Assembly (NCBI GenBank): GCA_958298945.1
Contig: OY282605.1
Location: 21,740,811 to 21,804,810 of the forward strand
Direction: 5' to 3'
DNA from: Atherix ibis
Lineage: Eukaryota; Arthropoda; Insecta; Diptera; Athericidae
DNA length: 64,000 nt
The notes under the pieces: model-generated
Told to the model about the DNA's origin: nothing
What the model saw: the letters and a program-made list of their open reading frames with translations, nothing else
Databases searched by the model: none
Shown: positions 24,131 to 34,460 of the stretch, piece by piece
Position numbering within the stretch: position 1 is the stretch's first letter
Layout of the letters: every line of letters starts with the position of its first letter
Program-made: the position numbers and the translations under genes

Positions 24131-24784
24131 TTTTTGTGAAAAAATATTTTGACTTTAACTGGAAATAATTTCTGTTACTATAATATCCTTTAAATTTTTT
24201 TTTAATGATTTCTCATCAATTTTTTTTTTAAATTCTATAATTCTATTAATAAAGTTCTATAAGAATTTTTCCGACTATTAGAATAATTAATGTATTTTTC
24301 CAAAATGACTTTTGTTTTCTCGTTAATCAAATGAAGTGGTCAAAGGACATTGATCGTTTACTTTCCTGATTTATTGTATATAGATAACTTGTTTGGCTCA
24401 GTTCTTAATTTCTTAGAACAAACACCATCAAAAGAAAATATTTTCAAAATAAACTCACCGAATTTATAAGTTTTTAGCTAACAAGTATTCTTAGCCAAAG
24501 AGACTTTTTGTCGGAAGATTTACAATAAATAATCTCATCATAATCATTTTCTCGAAATGATATGTTCCTGAGATTTGATGTAAGAATTATTCACCCCCAA
24601 AAATATATTTTTGCATGTTGTCTTTTCTGTCTGGTGACAGTTAAAATTCTTGGAAAATGATTAAAATACTCAAAATAAATTTATTCCCACAACACCTACT
24701 AACAAAGAAATGACAATTTTCATAATTAGTGGACATTTTATAAAATCAAAAAAAAGCTTAATCTTCAGGTTTTTTTTGGAAAGC
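24131..24784. other. AT-rich DNA, nothing recognised
   Basis: No coding, RNA or transposon signal was identified. Confidence 0.5.
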
Positions 24785-25115
24785 AAAAGTGGAAGAGCAA
24801 TTTTATCTCACGAAGAAGGAAATGTCGGAGATATTTGGGAAAAGTACGATTGTTCGTCGTGCACGCATGGTCGCAGCGTCGCATGGAGTCGAGAATTCAG
24901 ACGACAAACAACATCCGAAATGTATCCGAGAAGGGCGCCATGTGGGGACATCAACGACAACAAGTCCATCTGATTATTTATGTACATCTGCTGCCAGAAT
25001 CATGTGCTTTACAGAAACTATTCCAAAGTAGATTCGCTCATTCCACTATCGAAGTGGCTCGTAAACCTGTGTACGGGCCCCAAACAACAGAACCAAAAGA
25101 AACTTAACCGAAGTC
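24785..25115 (+). other. GC-richer block with overlapping open frames, origin unknown
   Basis: A sharp rise in GC and CpG content distinguishes this block from its surroundings. All three forward frames stay open for 80-90 codons (e.g. 24789-25031, MEEQFYLTKKEMSEIFGKST). This can be the mark of an old retroelement or of a 5' exon of a nearby gene. No domain was recognised, so no function is given. It lies 1.1-1.4 kb upstream of the K2P start codon. Confidence 0.35.
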
Positions 25116-25294
25116 TTCTTTGAACTCTCCGCGACTTCAGTCATTGTAACTTCGGCATTCGTAGCAAAAGTCGCTCCCAAGTCTGGCCATATTTTAGTAT
25201 TTAGTAGATACTTTTTTGAATGTCTATATTTTCGTGATGTTAAAATAAATAAACATAAATTAATAAAGAAAGAAAGGAAACTAAGTGTCTGTAG

Positions 25295-25320
25295 AGTACG
25301 GGAGAGAGAGAGAAGAACAG
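25295..25320. promoter_or_regulatory. GAGA-type run, possible promoter element
   Basis: A 'gggagagagagagaag' run lies about 900 bases upstream of the K2P start codon, in a locally GC-richer stretch. In insects GAGA tracts often mark promoters, but no TATA box or initiator was confidently found, so this is only a candidate. Confidence 0.25.
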
Positions 25321-25381
25321 AAAGCGTTCAAAAGAAAAAATCGAACATTTTCTCCCGACATGTCGGCTGCTGTGCTTTACG

Positions 25382-25612
25382 TTAATGTGCTGCTCTGAAC
25401 TGTGTTTTCGGTACTGTAGTATAATTAGTTGACGTAGTAGGTTGTGGTGTAGTATTGGGGGCCGGCCTTCCCCAAAGAACTACCAACGCCAGTAGTAGTC
25501 GAAAAATTCTATGCTCAACACTTGCAAGCCAATTTAGTGCTTTATCAGCTTCGCCGATTGGAAGTTGATGGTCGGTAACGCCGTCTTGTTTCGCAATCAT
25601 CCCGCTTGCCAT
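25382..25612 (-). other. Unassigned minus-strand open frame (76 codons)
   Basis: Reads MASGMIAKQDGVTDHQLPIG, then ALNWLASVEHRIFRLLLALV and a Thr/Pro-rich tail. It contains a short hydrophobic segment (residues about 37-47). It is less AT-rich than its flanks and diverges from the K2P gene, so it might be a first coding exon of a divergent gene or part of an old element. I recognise no family and see no clear continuation after a splice donor. Confidence 0.25.
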
Positions 25613-26205
25613 CCATAAGAACTGTGATAATTAATAAAATTCTCTTAAAAAAAGAAAACAAATTAATTTTTAATAATAATGCTAATAAATTTCTAATCTA
25701 TGTAAATAAATATAATAAATAAAAATGCACTCAACACACATCAACTAGTTAGTAATTTAATTGACATTCGTGAACGGGAATTTCAGTTGTTTTTTTTTTT
25801 TTTTGAATAATTAAATAATTAAAATTCAATGGTGTATAATTAATTATTTTAATATTGTTTTTATTGTGGCACAGAAATAAGTTTTTTTTTTTAATAGAAA
25901 AAAAGGATATCAGATAATAAACAAGAATGTGTCGAAAATTTCGCTTGTAAATGTTACGAAAATTCTGCTCACAAACCGGCAAGAACTTTTGCGGTAATGT
26001 TAACCAAATAAAAGAGTTCAATAAGTTCCGTAGAAAAAGAAAGCAGAAACCAATCGAAAGAAAAAAATTATTTTAATGTGATTGGAGAGGATGTTGTCTA
26101 ATATTAAATTTATAAGTTTTAGTTGTGTTTTTTGTTTTGCTTTAAATTTCAAGTGTTTTTAGAGTGTGTCATAAATAAAATTACCATATTAATAAAAACA
26201 TAAAA

Positions 26206-26707
26206 ATGGATGGAGTAGGACCTCCGTTACCTCCGCGTAGGAATATGATGCAAAGGCCATCGCGGATGTCACTGAACTTACAAATGCCAACAATAAACCT
26301 GCCAGCGAATTCAATGGGAATGCCATATCAAGTGGGACCAATGGGACCAATGGGACCAATGGGACCAATGGGACCAATGGGAATGAGCTCTCCATCTATT
26401 GGAATGCCGCGTAATTTTACTGCACAGACTGCATCAACCGCTCACGGTGCTGTCCCACCCAGTTGGCCACCATATGTCAATCCGTTCAATTACATGTACT
26501 CACAGAAAGCTGGCGAATTTATGTCGAAAAAATTCGAAGGAATCAGAGATTTTACCAAATCAGGATTGAGTTTTGGTGAAAAGTTTGTCTTATGGCTCTA
26601 CGAAAAAATCGGCAACTTATCGAAGAAATGGTTTACGCACTTCTTTCTTTTAATTTTAGTTTGTCTCTACAGTGTTATGGGTGCTGCCATATTCCAAGCG
26701 ATCGAAG
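26206..26707 (+). CDS. Two-pore-domain (K2P) potassium channel, exon 1
   Basis: Encodes the cytoplasmic N-terminus and first transmembrane helix of a K2P channel, a plasma-membrane background K+ channel that dimerises to form one pore. Met at 26206 sits in an insect-like context (cataaaaATGG). Residues 6-12 are PPLPPRR, a class II SH3-ligand-like motif. Residues 44-60 are a GPM repeat, and 80-100 are Pro- and aromatic-rich. An amphipathic basic stretch (KKFEGIRDFTKSG) precedes TM1 at about residues 145-166 (FLLILVCLYSVMGAAIFQAI), which has the hallmark small-residue and AIFQ.IE ending of K2P channels. The exon ends inside codon 168 at GAAG|GTGAGT (26707/26708), phase 1. Reading on into the intron gives a misleading 208-codon frame. 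The gene belongs to the insect K2P group, but I cannot say which paralogue. Confidence 0.87.
26331..26382 (+). repeat. 9-bp coding microsatellite (Gly-Pro-Met)
   Basis: Five to six copies of 'ggaccaatg' in frame give (GPM)n in the K2P N-terminus. Slippage here changes length by three residues without frameshift, so length variation between individuals is likely. Confidence 0.9.
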
Positions 26708-28139
26708 GTGAGTTACCAGTTACCAGTTACCTGAATTCTTTCACAATGCTTATAAAATCTTACAGCCCCCAGCCCTTCCCCTCACATTCATGCTTAATAT
26801 GTGTGTATGCTTGTTTTGACCCCGTTTTCTAGCAGCAACAAAAAAACGTCTCCCCCTTTTCAGTGTATTTGTGTTAAATTGTATCAAAACAGCTGAAACA
26901 ACTAAAACGCTTACTCACTAATGGATTTTTCTGTTTGGTTAAAAAAGTGTGTCTACTAAAGAGCTTTGGTAAACAGAAGCTAGTGAACACTCCAATCGTA
27001 CTAGTCTTTGGGCTATTATTTTTTGTACGAACAATACTCCTCAGTCCATATCGAAACGGCTTTTTCCGAGTCAATAATTTTTGAATATAACCAACGATGT
27101 TTGCTATAGCAGTTACTGGCTTTGTAATCAATAACAAGAAGGATAGTAACCCACTTACTTACAAGTATATACGGAATCGGATTTCGTGTAGGCAGTTGTT
27201 TTTTTTCTTTCTTATTTGCAAACGATTTTAAAGGCATTGGCGCCAATTCGACTCCTTCAGCTTTGGTGGAGTAAAAAAAGCTTTTGCAGTTTTATGCTTC
27301 GCTGAGCTTTTAATTGTGTAATGCTGTCGAATTTACCACGATGACCTTCTTGGACGAAACTCAAGAGAATTCCTAATTTATTGTTCCCAAAAGAATTTTC
27401 CCCATAATAAAAATTGCACATTTTTCAATTGCCTTCTCCCCTTTCTCACTGCCATCGTCATTTCTCTTCATAGTCTACCTTGTCACAATAATGACCTTCC
27501 TGTTTTTGAGAGCGTATAATGTAATTTTTCTTTTTACTCATAAAAGAGCATCGCATCCATCATCCATTTAATCATTTCTGCATTATGCACACATAAAAAT
27601 AAATGCTTTTTATGCAAACACATTCAAAATTTTTCATTCTTAAAGGATAGATTTTTTTTCCTACTTACTTAAAAATTTATTAGATTAAAAGTTTATATTT
27701 TTTAAGCAAATTGCATATTTTGTCAGCTTTTTTTTGTTTATTATTTATTTTTTGCAATAGTACCAAGGGTTTTTTCTTATATAAGTTTAAAAAAAAAACT
27801 AATATCCAATAAAGTAAAAATTTTATTGTTCAAAATTAAAATAATAATAAAAAAGTTGAAGATTTATCCAATTTACGTTTCGAAAAGTAAAATTAAATTA
27901 AATATAATTAATTTGTTTCAAGATAAAATTATTATTTAATTATATTTTATAAATTCTGTCATTATGCATTAAATATTATTTAATATAAATAATTGCTACA
28001 CAATTTTTGGTTATGATCGATTCTTTTATATCAAATTGTTCATGGCTTTTTTGCACATTTTTGGTATATAATTCTGTCAGTACTTGACAGATGTTGGCTT
28101 TAAAGCTATTTAAAGTTTATCTATATAAGTAGAGTCTTT
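26708..28139. other. Start of K2P intron 1, no element recognised
   Basis: GTGAGT donor at 26708-26713 followed by AT-rich intronic sequence. No repeat family or coding signal was identified in this part. Confidence 0.6.
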
Positions 28140-28722
28140 TACATTTTTTTTTAAAAAACATAAATTTTAACGCCGTCAAATTACACGATCTTGCAGGACT
28201 ATTGGCATCAATAAATGTCGAAATTATGCATCCTGGGAAATTTCAGCTCAAAAAACCCAAATTAGTTTTTTTTTGTATAGCTGGTACTGTTGCTTTATTA
28301 AAATTTAATGTAATTCAAATTAAAATCTTAAAGCTTAGGCTTAGAAAAATTCATGTATCATTTGACCAACGAGCTCAGAATTTAAGGTAACAGTTTCTCC
28401 TTCTTCATTTTCAAATAAACACGTGCCAACAATAAATTATACTAAATAATGCACACAAGAAAGTTATTTTTACGAATATAATAGCCTTTTTATAGCAATT
28501 TATAAATTGTCAAAGCCTCATATATGACAACTTTTATTATTGCCAAGAAATGAACCTCAACGCTGAAGAGAATAATGTTCGAAAAATCACCATCCAATGT
28601 CGGTTTTTTCAAGAATCAATTGCCCCAGTCTCATACGAAAATATATTTTCAATAAAATAAATGGTAAATTTATTAAAAATATTTAACAACTGTCAAATGA
28701 AAAATTTGGATAATCCGCATAT
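28140..28722 (-). mobile_element. Family D transposon remnant
   Basis: Collinear with the 50671-51552 copy: 'cgccgtcaaattacacgatc', 'tctccttcttcattttcaaa', 'gcctcatatatgacaac', 'aatgaacctcaacgctga'. It ends 'caactgtcaaatg' then 'ggataatccgcat', like the other D ends. The transposase frame (minus strand) is destroyed. A family C mariner begins 30 bases further on. Confidence 0.7.
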
Positions 28723-28793
28723 TAAAAGATACAATATAAAAATTAAAGATACGCGGTCTGTTCAAAAAGTATCGCAAATTTTGTGTTTTTTTC

Positions 28794-29434
28794 TCAAAAA
28801 TTATTTATTTTATCATGAATATTTATTTTGTCCCCTTCAAAGTAATCCCCATCAGATATTATACACTTGTCCCAACGTTTTTTCCAATCTTCGAAGAACT
28901 TCAAAAAATAATTTGTTCTGATCTTGTTCAGCTCCTCCTTCGATGCCGTCTTTATCTCCTCAATCGTAGCGTAGCGTCGTCCTTTCATGAGGCTCTTCAG
29001 TTTCGGGAACAATAAAAAGTCAAAGTGGGCCAGATCTGGGGAATACGCTGGCTGCGGCATTATTAGTGTGTTATTTTTGGCCAAAAATGGCAAAAGACAA
29101 TTTTTGTTCTTCCACAAATCTGGGCGTTTCTGGCGGATTGCTTCGCGCAGCTTGTGCATAACTTGTAGGTAATATTCCTTATTGACCGTTCTACCCTGTG
29201 ACAAGAACTCATGATGCACCACGCTAATGCAATCGAAGAAAACTGTAAACAAAACCTTCACATTCACTTTTCTTCGTTTACATCTTCTCGGCACTCTGAG
29301 AATATTTTGTACTACCGATAAACGATGCTTCGGTCCAAGGTAGCTTCACCATATGCCACACTCAATATTCTGAATGCGTCCGCGCAATTAATTTTTTTTT
29401 TCACACAAAATTTGGTACAGATTCTTTGATCCAT
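28794..29434 (-). pseudogene. Mariner transposase pseudogene, family C copy 1 (internally deleted)
   Basis: The N-terminus (from Met 29434, minus) reads like QRICTKFCVKKKINCADAF and GEATLDRS.VYRWYKIFSE. A deletion then removes the second DNA-binding helix and the first catalytic Asp. The frame resumes with VKVLFTVFFDCISVVHHEFL and continues to the C-terminus (GRRYATIEEIKTASKEELNK; DGDYFEGDKI). The stretch with the second Asp, HHDN.PAHTSL in copy 2, is also missing here, leaving LLPFLAKNNTL. The third Asp region reads YSPDLAHFDFLLFPKLKSLM. Confidence 0.85.
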
Positions 29435-29561
29435 TCTTTGGAATGGGCAAAAATCAAAGACGAGCCAAAACATGTGCAAGCAAAGCAACTGTCAAAAATT
29501 AACTGAACATTCAAAATGGCCGAACTTGTTGGCATAAGTGAGAGACATAAGTACCAACATT

Positions 29562-30165
29562 GTCATTTTATATCATGGATCGATCACTGCGTTAAAATAG
29601 TAAAAATTTTTCTAAAAACGTGATAGTTAGTGTTGACAAGCCATTGTATCCACGAAAAGTGACGTTTTAATATAAAACGTCATTGGTCCTTAGTTTTTTT
29701 CTGACGTTACCGTCAATTCTGAGCGCTATGGCCGTATAACAACTGCCCTTTTTTATGTTGTGAATTTTGAGATTTTAATTTGAGTCGTAGAAAAACAATA
29801 TTGTATCGTAAAAATTAACATAAAACAAAAAATTTCGTATTTATTGAGCGAAAATTTCTCTAGAACGCCTAATTTTTGAGATTTTTTTTAATGTGAATTG
29901 CCGTCTAAAATCGTGCCGTTGTACAATCCTCAATCTTTTGAGCATTTAAAAACCCAATATATGTCAAATAATAGCCGAATCCCAACCCCAAATGTGTGAG
30001 AAAGTCTTCAAAAATTACCTCAAAAGAATCGAGAGTCCTAAAAAAAATGACTCGTAAGCGTGCTTTATTTAACTATACTTTTCGAAGAAGTACACAAATT
30101 GAATAACCATTAATTGTGATCATTTCTTTTGGGTAGAAATCTAAAAGAAATGAATACAATTAATG
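29562..30165. mobile_element. Sequence inserted in mariner C copy 1, including a family D fragment
   Basis: The flanks are direct repeats of about 22 bases ('gtgagagacataagtacc' at 29539 and 'gtaagagacatgagtacc' at 30166). At 29630-29760 the plus strand carries family D sequence ('ccattgtatccacgaaaagt', 'accgtcaattctgagcgc'), opposite in orientation to the other D copies. It includes a short perfect inverted duplication at 29660-29682 (10-base arms). What the rest is was not recognised. Confidence 0.6.
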
Positions 30166-30227
30166 TAAGAGACATGAGTACCAACATACCAACAACAAAA
30201 TTCGCGATACTTTTTGAACAGAGCTCT

Positions 30228-31660
30228 TACATTAAATTTTCTATAAATTTTAAATTGAATAATATTTTTACGTATCCTCTATTGATATTTATGGGCATAT
30301 TTTGGAGGATCTTAGTGCACCTATTCGAGTGGTATTATATTCTTACCTATTCGAGTGGTATTATATAATTAATAAATTATCTGCTCATATTTTTTATTAT
30401 TTTATCGAATTATTTCCGATAATTATTATTTTTATTTTTCTGTTTATATCTCTTATTTCGAGTATTTGCTATTTTTTCAAATGGATAATTTATAGTAGGT
30501 ACTTAGTGACTCATAGAACTACTAATTGCCAAAGATAATTACTAGTGGTTATTATCATCGTAATAATTATGTTTACATGAAAACGAAAGCTAACTTATTT
30601 GTCAGTTATTGAGATAAATAGTCCTTAAGCGCTGTTTGGGAAATTAACCTATTATTTCTCTAGTACATCCTTGGTATGTGAATAAGGGTTCAATGCCAAT
30701 TTTTTTTTGTTATCTTTTTTTTTAATACTTATATATAATAACTATACTAAATAATCTACTATAAAATATTAGCCTATTTTCTACTCGGCTTTTTAAAAAT
30801 ACTCAGCTTTAAAAATAAGTACACATGTTACACGAATTGACCATTAAAAAATTAAAAAGTTAATAAATTATTTAATCTAACAAAAAAAATAAATATTATC
30901 TTTGTTTTATTTGATAAAGTGAAATCAAAATAAAATGTTGTTTTTTTTTCTTTCTTAATACACAATTTATAAAAATAAATTCTTATCAAAATGAGTACAT
31001 AAAATTTTAATGGGAAAACTTTGTTGCAACGAAGTTTATTCGACCGTTTATGTGTAGTATATTTTGTGTAATATGGACGTTGTGTAAAATAATTTAATAA
31101 AATTATAATATTTATTATATACAATATTTATTCTGTTGTATTGGAATAAAATTTTTTGCGTCTTTCAATACTTAATTTTTACTATCGGAAACAAAATGAT
31201 TAAAGTAATTTATGCTCATACATACAAATAATCGATGTGCGAGTAAAAAGATAACTCAAATTACATAAATGTTAGATTATTCATTCATATTGTAATTTGA
31301 TACTAAATTTTTATTCATGTTATGTACAAGGTAATCAATCAATCTGTGCCTATATCAGGACAATCTGATACCAAATGAACAAAAAATCATAATAGTCTTA
31401 TCGGTTTTTGTACTTTTAATGATATTCTTTAGAAATAAAATATTTTTATAATACATCTACATATAAAAACAAGTATATAACATATTTATTATAAGGATAT
31501 TATTTTTATATTTCTGATACAAATTGATCACCGACCGCGTGGTTGGTGCGTTTAGTGAATAAGAAATTATTCAGTTCAAATGCGTCAAATTTGCTGCATG
31601 TGGCATAGAGTTGCGTCAAAATAAGAACAATGCACCTAGTTCTCTTTTTACACTATAGAT
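30228..31660. other. AT-rich intron sequence with one short tandem duplication
   Basis: A 28-base direct duplication, 'cctattcgagtggtattata', lies at about 30318-30367. Otherwise nothing was recognised. Confidence 0.6.
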
Positions 31661-31886
31661 ACGTTCCCAAAAAATGCGTGCAAAAAAAAATTCGTTTAAA
31701 AAAAGATATTAACTAAATGGAAAAATAGTAGATTGGTTCCAGACCTAAAAGAGCAACTGAAAAGTACAATAAACAATATTAAAAACATCTTGATAGAGTT
31801 CACTTAAGAATTTATTTCGTACTTACACATTTTAATTCATTAAATATAATATATTATAAAAAATAAATTATACTTTGAAAAAAAAA

Positions 31887-31934
31887 AAAGATAGTATCTG
31901 AAATTTATTAATATAAATTTCAGATATTATCTTT
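31887..31934. repeat. Short inverted duplication, 21-bp arms
   Basis: Arms 31887-31907 and 31914-31934 are reverse complements with one mismatch and a 6-base spacer ('ttaata'). It lies at the C-terminal end of the Tigger relic. Confidence 0.88.
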
Positions 31935-32795
31935 CACTTTCTGATAATAAACGCATACGTTTGTGTAAGACTATATGTTTATGTGAAAATATTTCTGTAT
32001 TATCATCTCTATTCTCCTGTGTTGATAATTCAATAGTTTTTAGAAGGAAATCAGTCATTAAAGATTGTGTTTGTTTTTGTGATAAACCATTATAAAGATC
32101 CCTGTAATAAGCCATTTAAAGTAGAAAAGGATCGTGTAACATTGTTGTGAACTAAATAACAATGTTACACGATCCTTTGCTACTTTAAAACCACCGGCAG
32201 TTTTCTGCGATTTTGCAACATAAGTTCTCCTAGGCATTCTCTTCCAAAAAAAGCCACTTTTATTTACATTCCAGACTTGATCTGGGATTTATCCTCCATC
32301 TTCAATAATTGTTCTAAGTTTTTGAGGAAATTCTTTGGCAGCCAATTTATCTGCAGACGCAGTTTCTCCCTTAATTTTTATATTATGGAGAGCATGTCGT
32401 TTAAGAAAACTTGTCATCCAACCTGTACTTGCAGAAAATTCAGTTTGTTTTGACTGGGATGAAGTGCCTGGCTCAACTTCTTTAATACATTTATAGATTC
32501 TTAATGCTGTTTGCTTGATAGTAATTCCATCTACTTGTATTCTTTTTTGTTATTTATCTTCAATCCACATTATCAAAGCTTTTTCCATCTTCTCTTTGAC
32601 AACATCTCTTATGTAAGACGTTCTTATTGTAGCTTCATGAATACCAAAATGCTTTCCGACAGCCGTTGCACCTTGTCCTGTTGCAAATTGATCCAAAATT
32701 TTAATTTTAGTATCTAAACTGATCGCCTCCCTCTTCGTTTTTATTACAGGTAAATTATTTGACATTGTGTTAAGGCTACCAATAATATTTTTCAT
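31927..32795 (-). pseudogene. Tigger/pogo transposase pseudogene (CENP-B-type)
   Basis: From 32795 (minus) the relic reads KREAISLDTKIKILDQFATG and TAVGKHFGIHEATIRT, the Psq/CENP-B helix-turn-helix. Then come a second DNA-binding domain (SASTGWMTSFLKRHALHNIK; GETASADKLAA), a stop, and the start of the DDE catalytic core (QVWNVNKSGFFWKRMPRRTY; FKVAKDRVTLLF). In active relatives the core begins with NVDETG; here the catalytic Asp is Asn (NVNKSG). After VTLLF a 32-base inverted duplication (32115-32189) interrupts the gene. The rest of the core is missing and only an AYYRDLYNGLSQKQTQSL-type tail follows. Confidence 0.8.
32115..32189. repeat. Short inverted duplication, 32-bp arms
   Basis: Arms 32115-32146 and 32158-32189 are reverse complements with a single mismatch and an 11-base spacer. 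The right arm is transposase coding sequence (KVAKDRVTLL on the minus strand); the left arm is its inverted copy. Confidence 0.92.
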
Positions 32796-33384
32796 ATTAA
32801 TAATGCAAAGATTTGAAAATTATTTAAAACTTACCTGTTATTGAATTAATAAATCTATACGAGCACTAACTTTATTTTACTTATCACTTTTTAAATATCC
32901 AGATCAACTAAACGTCTTTTCTTTTCAACTCTCAAAACCAAACTAAATTGCGTAAAAAATACATTACGTCTTTACCCTACGCATAATTCGGGGAATCCCA
33001 CTCATATAATCGACATAATCTAACTGAATTGTGAAAAAGTTAACGCAAAGTTACAATGCGTATTTGTGAGGAGTGAGACTGAAACAAATTCATCAGAAAA
33101 ATGCTCGGAAAAATTCATAAAAAAGTTCATAAAATTTTGAAAATCGTGTTAAAACAAAACAATTCGTGTAAAAAGAGAATTTTTTGTCGTTTTAACTCGT
33201 GTTAAATCAAATTCGTGTAAAAAAAATTCGTGCAAAAAGAGAATTCGGTGTATGTCATAAATGGTGTGTGTATTTGGGTTCTTTTTGCCTCTCTTTATTT
33301 TATATAGTAATGAGGTTAAATTCGACAGACAAAGTGTGGGACTTTAACCTACTAATACTTGGTCCCATTTCTGTGTCTCCACGC

Positions 33385-33480
33385 CGTCAAGCAATACTTC
33401 GAAATCACTACTGTAGTGGATTTCTACTACTGTCTTTTGCTCATGCTCATCTAGACGGACTCTTTGTAGGACCTACATGA
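33385..33480 (-). mobile_element. Fragment related to the non-LTR debris at 35.5-36.4 kb
   Basis: The sequence 'gaaatcactactgtagtgg', then 'tttctactactgtctttt' and 'catctagacgg' parallels 35568-35640. It abuts the left end of mariner B copy 2. Confidence 0.5.
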
Positions 33481-33494
33481 AGCAACACCAGGCC

Positions 33495-34458
33495 AACAGG
33501 TGTATAAGCTTAAATCCCCTGTTTGGTCATAGATGGCCTGAGTGAGCGTATTAAGCGTATTAAGCAATTTCGTACAACAAGATATATTTTTCTTTTGGAA
33601 ATCATATCTAATTTTGTGCCATATGCGGGAAGTTCTGATTTTCTGCTTCAATTTGAAGAAATCGACCGCCGAATCGCATCGAATGCATATGGAGGCCTAT
33701 GGTGACAGTACTTTATCGGAAACAAGGGGCCGAGATTGGTTTCGTCAGTTCAAAGACGGCAATTTTGACTTGTGGGACAAGAAGCGTGAAAATCGGTCTA
33801 AGAAGGTTGAGGACCATCAGTTGCAGGCTCTTTTGGACGAGCAATTGGGTGTTACTCAACCAGCCATTTCCATGTGTCTACGTGCCATGGAGAAGATTTA
33901 AAAGATCGGAAAATGGGTGCCGCATGAATTGAACGATAGGCAGATGGAGTGACGCCAAAACACATGCGAAATCTTGCTCGCTAGACAAAAAAGAAAGTCG
34001 TTCCTGCATTGGATTGTGACAGGCCATGAAAAATGGATATATTTCGAGAATCCTTAACGCAAGAAATCGTGGGTTAATCCCGGCCAACCATTAACATCTT
34101 CCCCAAGATTAAATCGCTTCGGACGGAAGACGATGCTGTGCGTTTGGTGGGATCAGCAGGGTATCGTCTACTATGAAATGTTGAAACCTGGTGAAACTGT
34201 CAATGCCCACCGCTACCACCAACAACTGATCAAATTGCACCATACTCTGCATACCCCGGTTATTCACCTTGCTTAGCAGCACTTCGATTCTTATGAAGAC
34301 GACCGAAAATGGCTTGATGAGTGGTTTGTCTCGAAAGAGAAGGATTTTTTTTGGTGTGGTATCTACAAATTGCCTGAGAGATGGGAAAAATATGTAGCTA
34401 TCGAGGGCAAGTACTTTGAATAAATTTGTTTTTGCTTTTTTTAAGCTTATACACCTGG
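33495..34458 (+). mobile_element. Mariner element, family B, copy 2 (internally deleted)
   Basis: Left end 'caggtgtataagcttaaatc', right end 'ttaagcttatacacctgg' followed by TA (34459-34460). The length is 964 bases because an internal segment with two of three catalytic residues is missing. Confidence 0.85.
33606..34423 (+). pseudogene. Mariner transposase pseudogene, family B copy 2
   Basis: Reads LSETRGRDWFRQFKDGNFDL and KVEDHQLQALLDEQLGVTQP (helix-turn-helix). A stop follows (MEKI-stop), then the IVTGHEKW region, where the first catalytic Asp is His (GHEKW instead of GDE.W). Next comes CVWWDQQGIVYYEMLKPGE. The sequence then jumps from QLIKLHHTLH to a C-terminal AQQHFDSYEDDRKWLDEWF, deleting the second and third Asp. 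It ends EGKYFE and TAA at 34421-34423. The start codon is ATA in this copy. Confidence 0.82.
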
Positions 34459-34460
34459 TA

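Larger units (their letters stand above)
28752..30227 (-). mobile_element. Mariner element, family C, copy 1, with internal insertion
   Basis: Left end 'cgcggtctgttcaaaaagta' and right end 'gatactttttgaacagagctc' are inverted repeats next to TA. The transposase relic is at 28794-29434. Compared with copy 2 (53284-54160), an extra 600 bases (about 29562-30165) lie between two copies of 'gacat[a/g]agtaccaacat', and part of that extra sequence is a family D fragment. Confidence 0.8.
31665..33245 (-). mobile_element. Tigger/pogo-type DNA transposon remnant
   Basis: The minus-strand relic of a pogo-family transposase (31927-32795) is flanked on both sides by sequence rich in 'ttcgtgtaaaa' and 'ttcgtttaaaaa' motifs (31675-31720; 33165-33245), as expected for the internally repetitive termini of Tigger-like elements. 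Exact ends and target duplications could not be fixed. Confidence 0.65.

Noticed and set aside
26189..26395. Minus-strand frame rich in Pro-Leu-Val opposite the K2P start
   Set aside because: It is the antisense shadow of the GPM repeat and ends outside any gene structure.
26708..26832. Continuation of the K2P frame past 26707 to a stop at 26832
   Set aside because: A strong GTGAGT donor at 26708 and the perfect phase match with exon 2 at 50433 show that this is intron.
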